Of a DNA stretch of 40,567 nt, positions 39,307 to 40,567 are shown in pieces. Under the pieces are notes generated by a model. The model saw only the letters and a program-made list of their open reading frames with translations. It searched no databases and was not told where the DNA came from. The translations under genes and the position numbers were made by a program. Source of the DNA: Lysobacterales bacterium RIFOXYA1_FULL_69_10 (GTDB lineage Bacteria; Pseudomonadota; Gammaproteobacteria; Xanthomonadales; Xanthomonadaceae); contig MIDV01000053.1 in assembly GCA_001830245.1 (NCBI GenBank), positions 10,900 through 51,466 of the forward strand. Direction: 5' to 3'. The number at the start of each line of letters is the position of its first letter. Position 1 is the first letter of the stretch.

Positions 39307-40567
39307 CTACGCCTCCTCGCCGTGCAGGTAGTCCAGCGTCACCTGCAGCATCGCGCGCAGGCCGAGGTCGAGCGCGGACTCGTCCAGCAGGAATTCCGGC
39401 GAGTGGTTGCTCGGCGCGGCCAGCGGGTCCTGGCCGGGCGGAGTCGCGCCGACGAAGAAGAACATCGCCGGCACCTGCCGCGCATAGAACGAGAAATCCT
39501 CCGCGCCGGTCACCAGCGGCGGCTCGACCACCTTGCCCGGGGCCACGGCCTCCAGGCTGGGCCGCATCCGCGCGGTGAGGTCCGGGTCATTGGCGGTGAC
39601 CGGGTAGCCGTCCTGGTCGGGCACCTGCGACTCGGCGGTGGCGCCGTGCGCGGCGCTGACGTGCTCGGCGACGTTGATCAGGTCGGCGAAGATCTTCTCG
39701 CGCATGCCGTCGTCGAAGGTGCGGATGGTGCCGGTCAGCTCCACCTCGTCGGGGATGATGTTGTAGCGGATGCCGCCGCGCACCACGCCGAAGGTGACGA
39801 CCGCCGGCTGCTTGGCGATGTCGGCGCGGCGGCTGACCACCGTCTGCGCGGTCGACACCAGGTCGGCGGCGGCGACGATCGGGTCGATGCCGCCCCATGG
39901 CCGCGAGCCGTGCGTCTGCCGCCCCTTCACCTTGATGGTGAAGCGGTCGGACGCGGCCATCAGCGGGCCGCTGCGCACGCCGATGGTGTCGGCGTTGAGG
40001 GTCGAGAAGACATGCAGGCCGAACATCGCGTCGGGCTTGAAGCCGTCGAACAGGCCTTCCTCCAGCATCAGCTTGGCGCCGCCCTCCTCGCCCGGCGGTG
40101 GGCCTTCCTCGGCCGGCTGGAACACCAGCATCACCTGGCCGGGCAGGGTGTCGCGCATGTCGACCAGCGCCTGTGCCACGCCCAGCAGGATGCCGGTGTG
40201 GGCGTCGTGGCCGCAGGCATGCATCACGCCGGTTTCCTGGCCGTTGAATTCGGTGGTGACCTTCGAGGCGAACGGCAGGCCGGTGCGCTCGGTGACAGGC
40301 AATGCGTCGATGTCCGCACGCAGCGCGACCTTCGGTCCCGGACGCGCGCCTTCGATGACCGCCACCACGCCATGCCCTCCGATGCCGGTACGCGGCGCCA
40401 GGCCCATGTCGCCCAGGTGGCCGGCAATGGTGGCGGCGGTCTCGACCTCTCGGTTGGACAGCTCCGGGTGCTGGTGGAAGTGGCGGCGCCATTGCACGAC
40501 CTCGTCGCGCACCTCGCGCGCGGCGGTTTCCACTTCGGGACGCTGCTGGACGGCGGGCTGGGCGGCG
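39307..40567 (-). CDS. M20 family metallo-amidohydrolase (hippurate hydrolase/carboxypeptidase-like), 5' end beyond window
   Basis: RRHFHQHPELSNRE, MHACGHDAHTGILLGVAQAL, FQPAEEGPPPGEEGGAKLMLEEGLF, GAEDFSFYARQVPAMFFFVG; frame stays open to window end. Confidence 0.93.
   Translation of the reverse strand, partial: AAQPAVQQRPEVETAAREVRDEVVQWRRHFHQHPELSNREVETAATIAGHLGDMGLAPRTGIGGHGVVAVIEGARPGPKVALRADIDALPVTERTGLPFASKVTTEFNGQETGVMHACGHDAHTGILLGVAQALVDMRDTLPGQVMLVFQPAEEGPPPGEEGGAKLMLEEGLFDGFKPDAMFGLHVFSTLNADTIGVRSGPLMAASDRFTIKVKGRQTHGSRPWGGIDPIVAAADLVSTAQTVVSRRADIAKQPAVVTFGVVRGGIRYNIIPDEVELTGTIRTFDDGMREKIFADLINVAEHVSAAHGATAESQVPDQDGYPVTANDPDLTARMRPSLEAVAPGKVVEPPLVTGAEDFSFYARQVPAMFFFVGATPPGQDPLAAPSNHSPEFLLDESALDLGLRAMLQVTLDYLHGEEA

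Overview
This is a GC-rich chromosomal window that looks like a Xanthomonadaceae gammaproteobacterium (Lysobacter/Luteimonas-like by gene content). Most of it is housekeeping: a SPOR-domain protein tail, speA/speE, a P-II protein, ubiK, comM/yifB, aceA and aceB with a LysR regulator, a GT2 glycosyltransferase, arfB, truC, ubiJ-ubiB, an oleB/oleC/oleD-like hydrocarbon set, a monomeric NADP-isocitrate dehydrogenase, a SEC-C protein, queF and an M20 amidohydrolase. Many intergenic gaps hold REP/BIME-type inverted repeats of several families. The standout accessory locus is about 8.8-16.2 kb. It is a putative RiPP/peptide-maturation system with an NHLP-like leader precursor (10914-11252), a divergent SagB-like FMN dehydrogenase (9542-10753), and a convergent class III cyclase-TM-TPR protein (11234-13858). 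A cNMP-binding/GGDEF protein (13862-14920) sits 3 bp upstream of the cyclase. Three paralogous secreted proteins with Cys/Gly-rich C-terminal tails flank the cassette (8838-9311, 15039-15524, 15736-16221). No YcaO cyclodehydratase, radical SAM enzyme, protease or exporter is visible. A lower-GC tract (about 11.1-12.77 kb) covers only the C-terminal half of the precursor and the TPR half of the cyclase, suggesting a core-plus-recognition-domain cassette swap. All calls come from reading the sequence and ORF translations; no database search was run.
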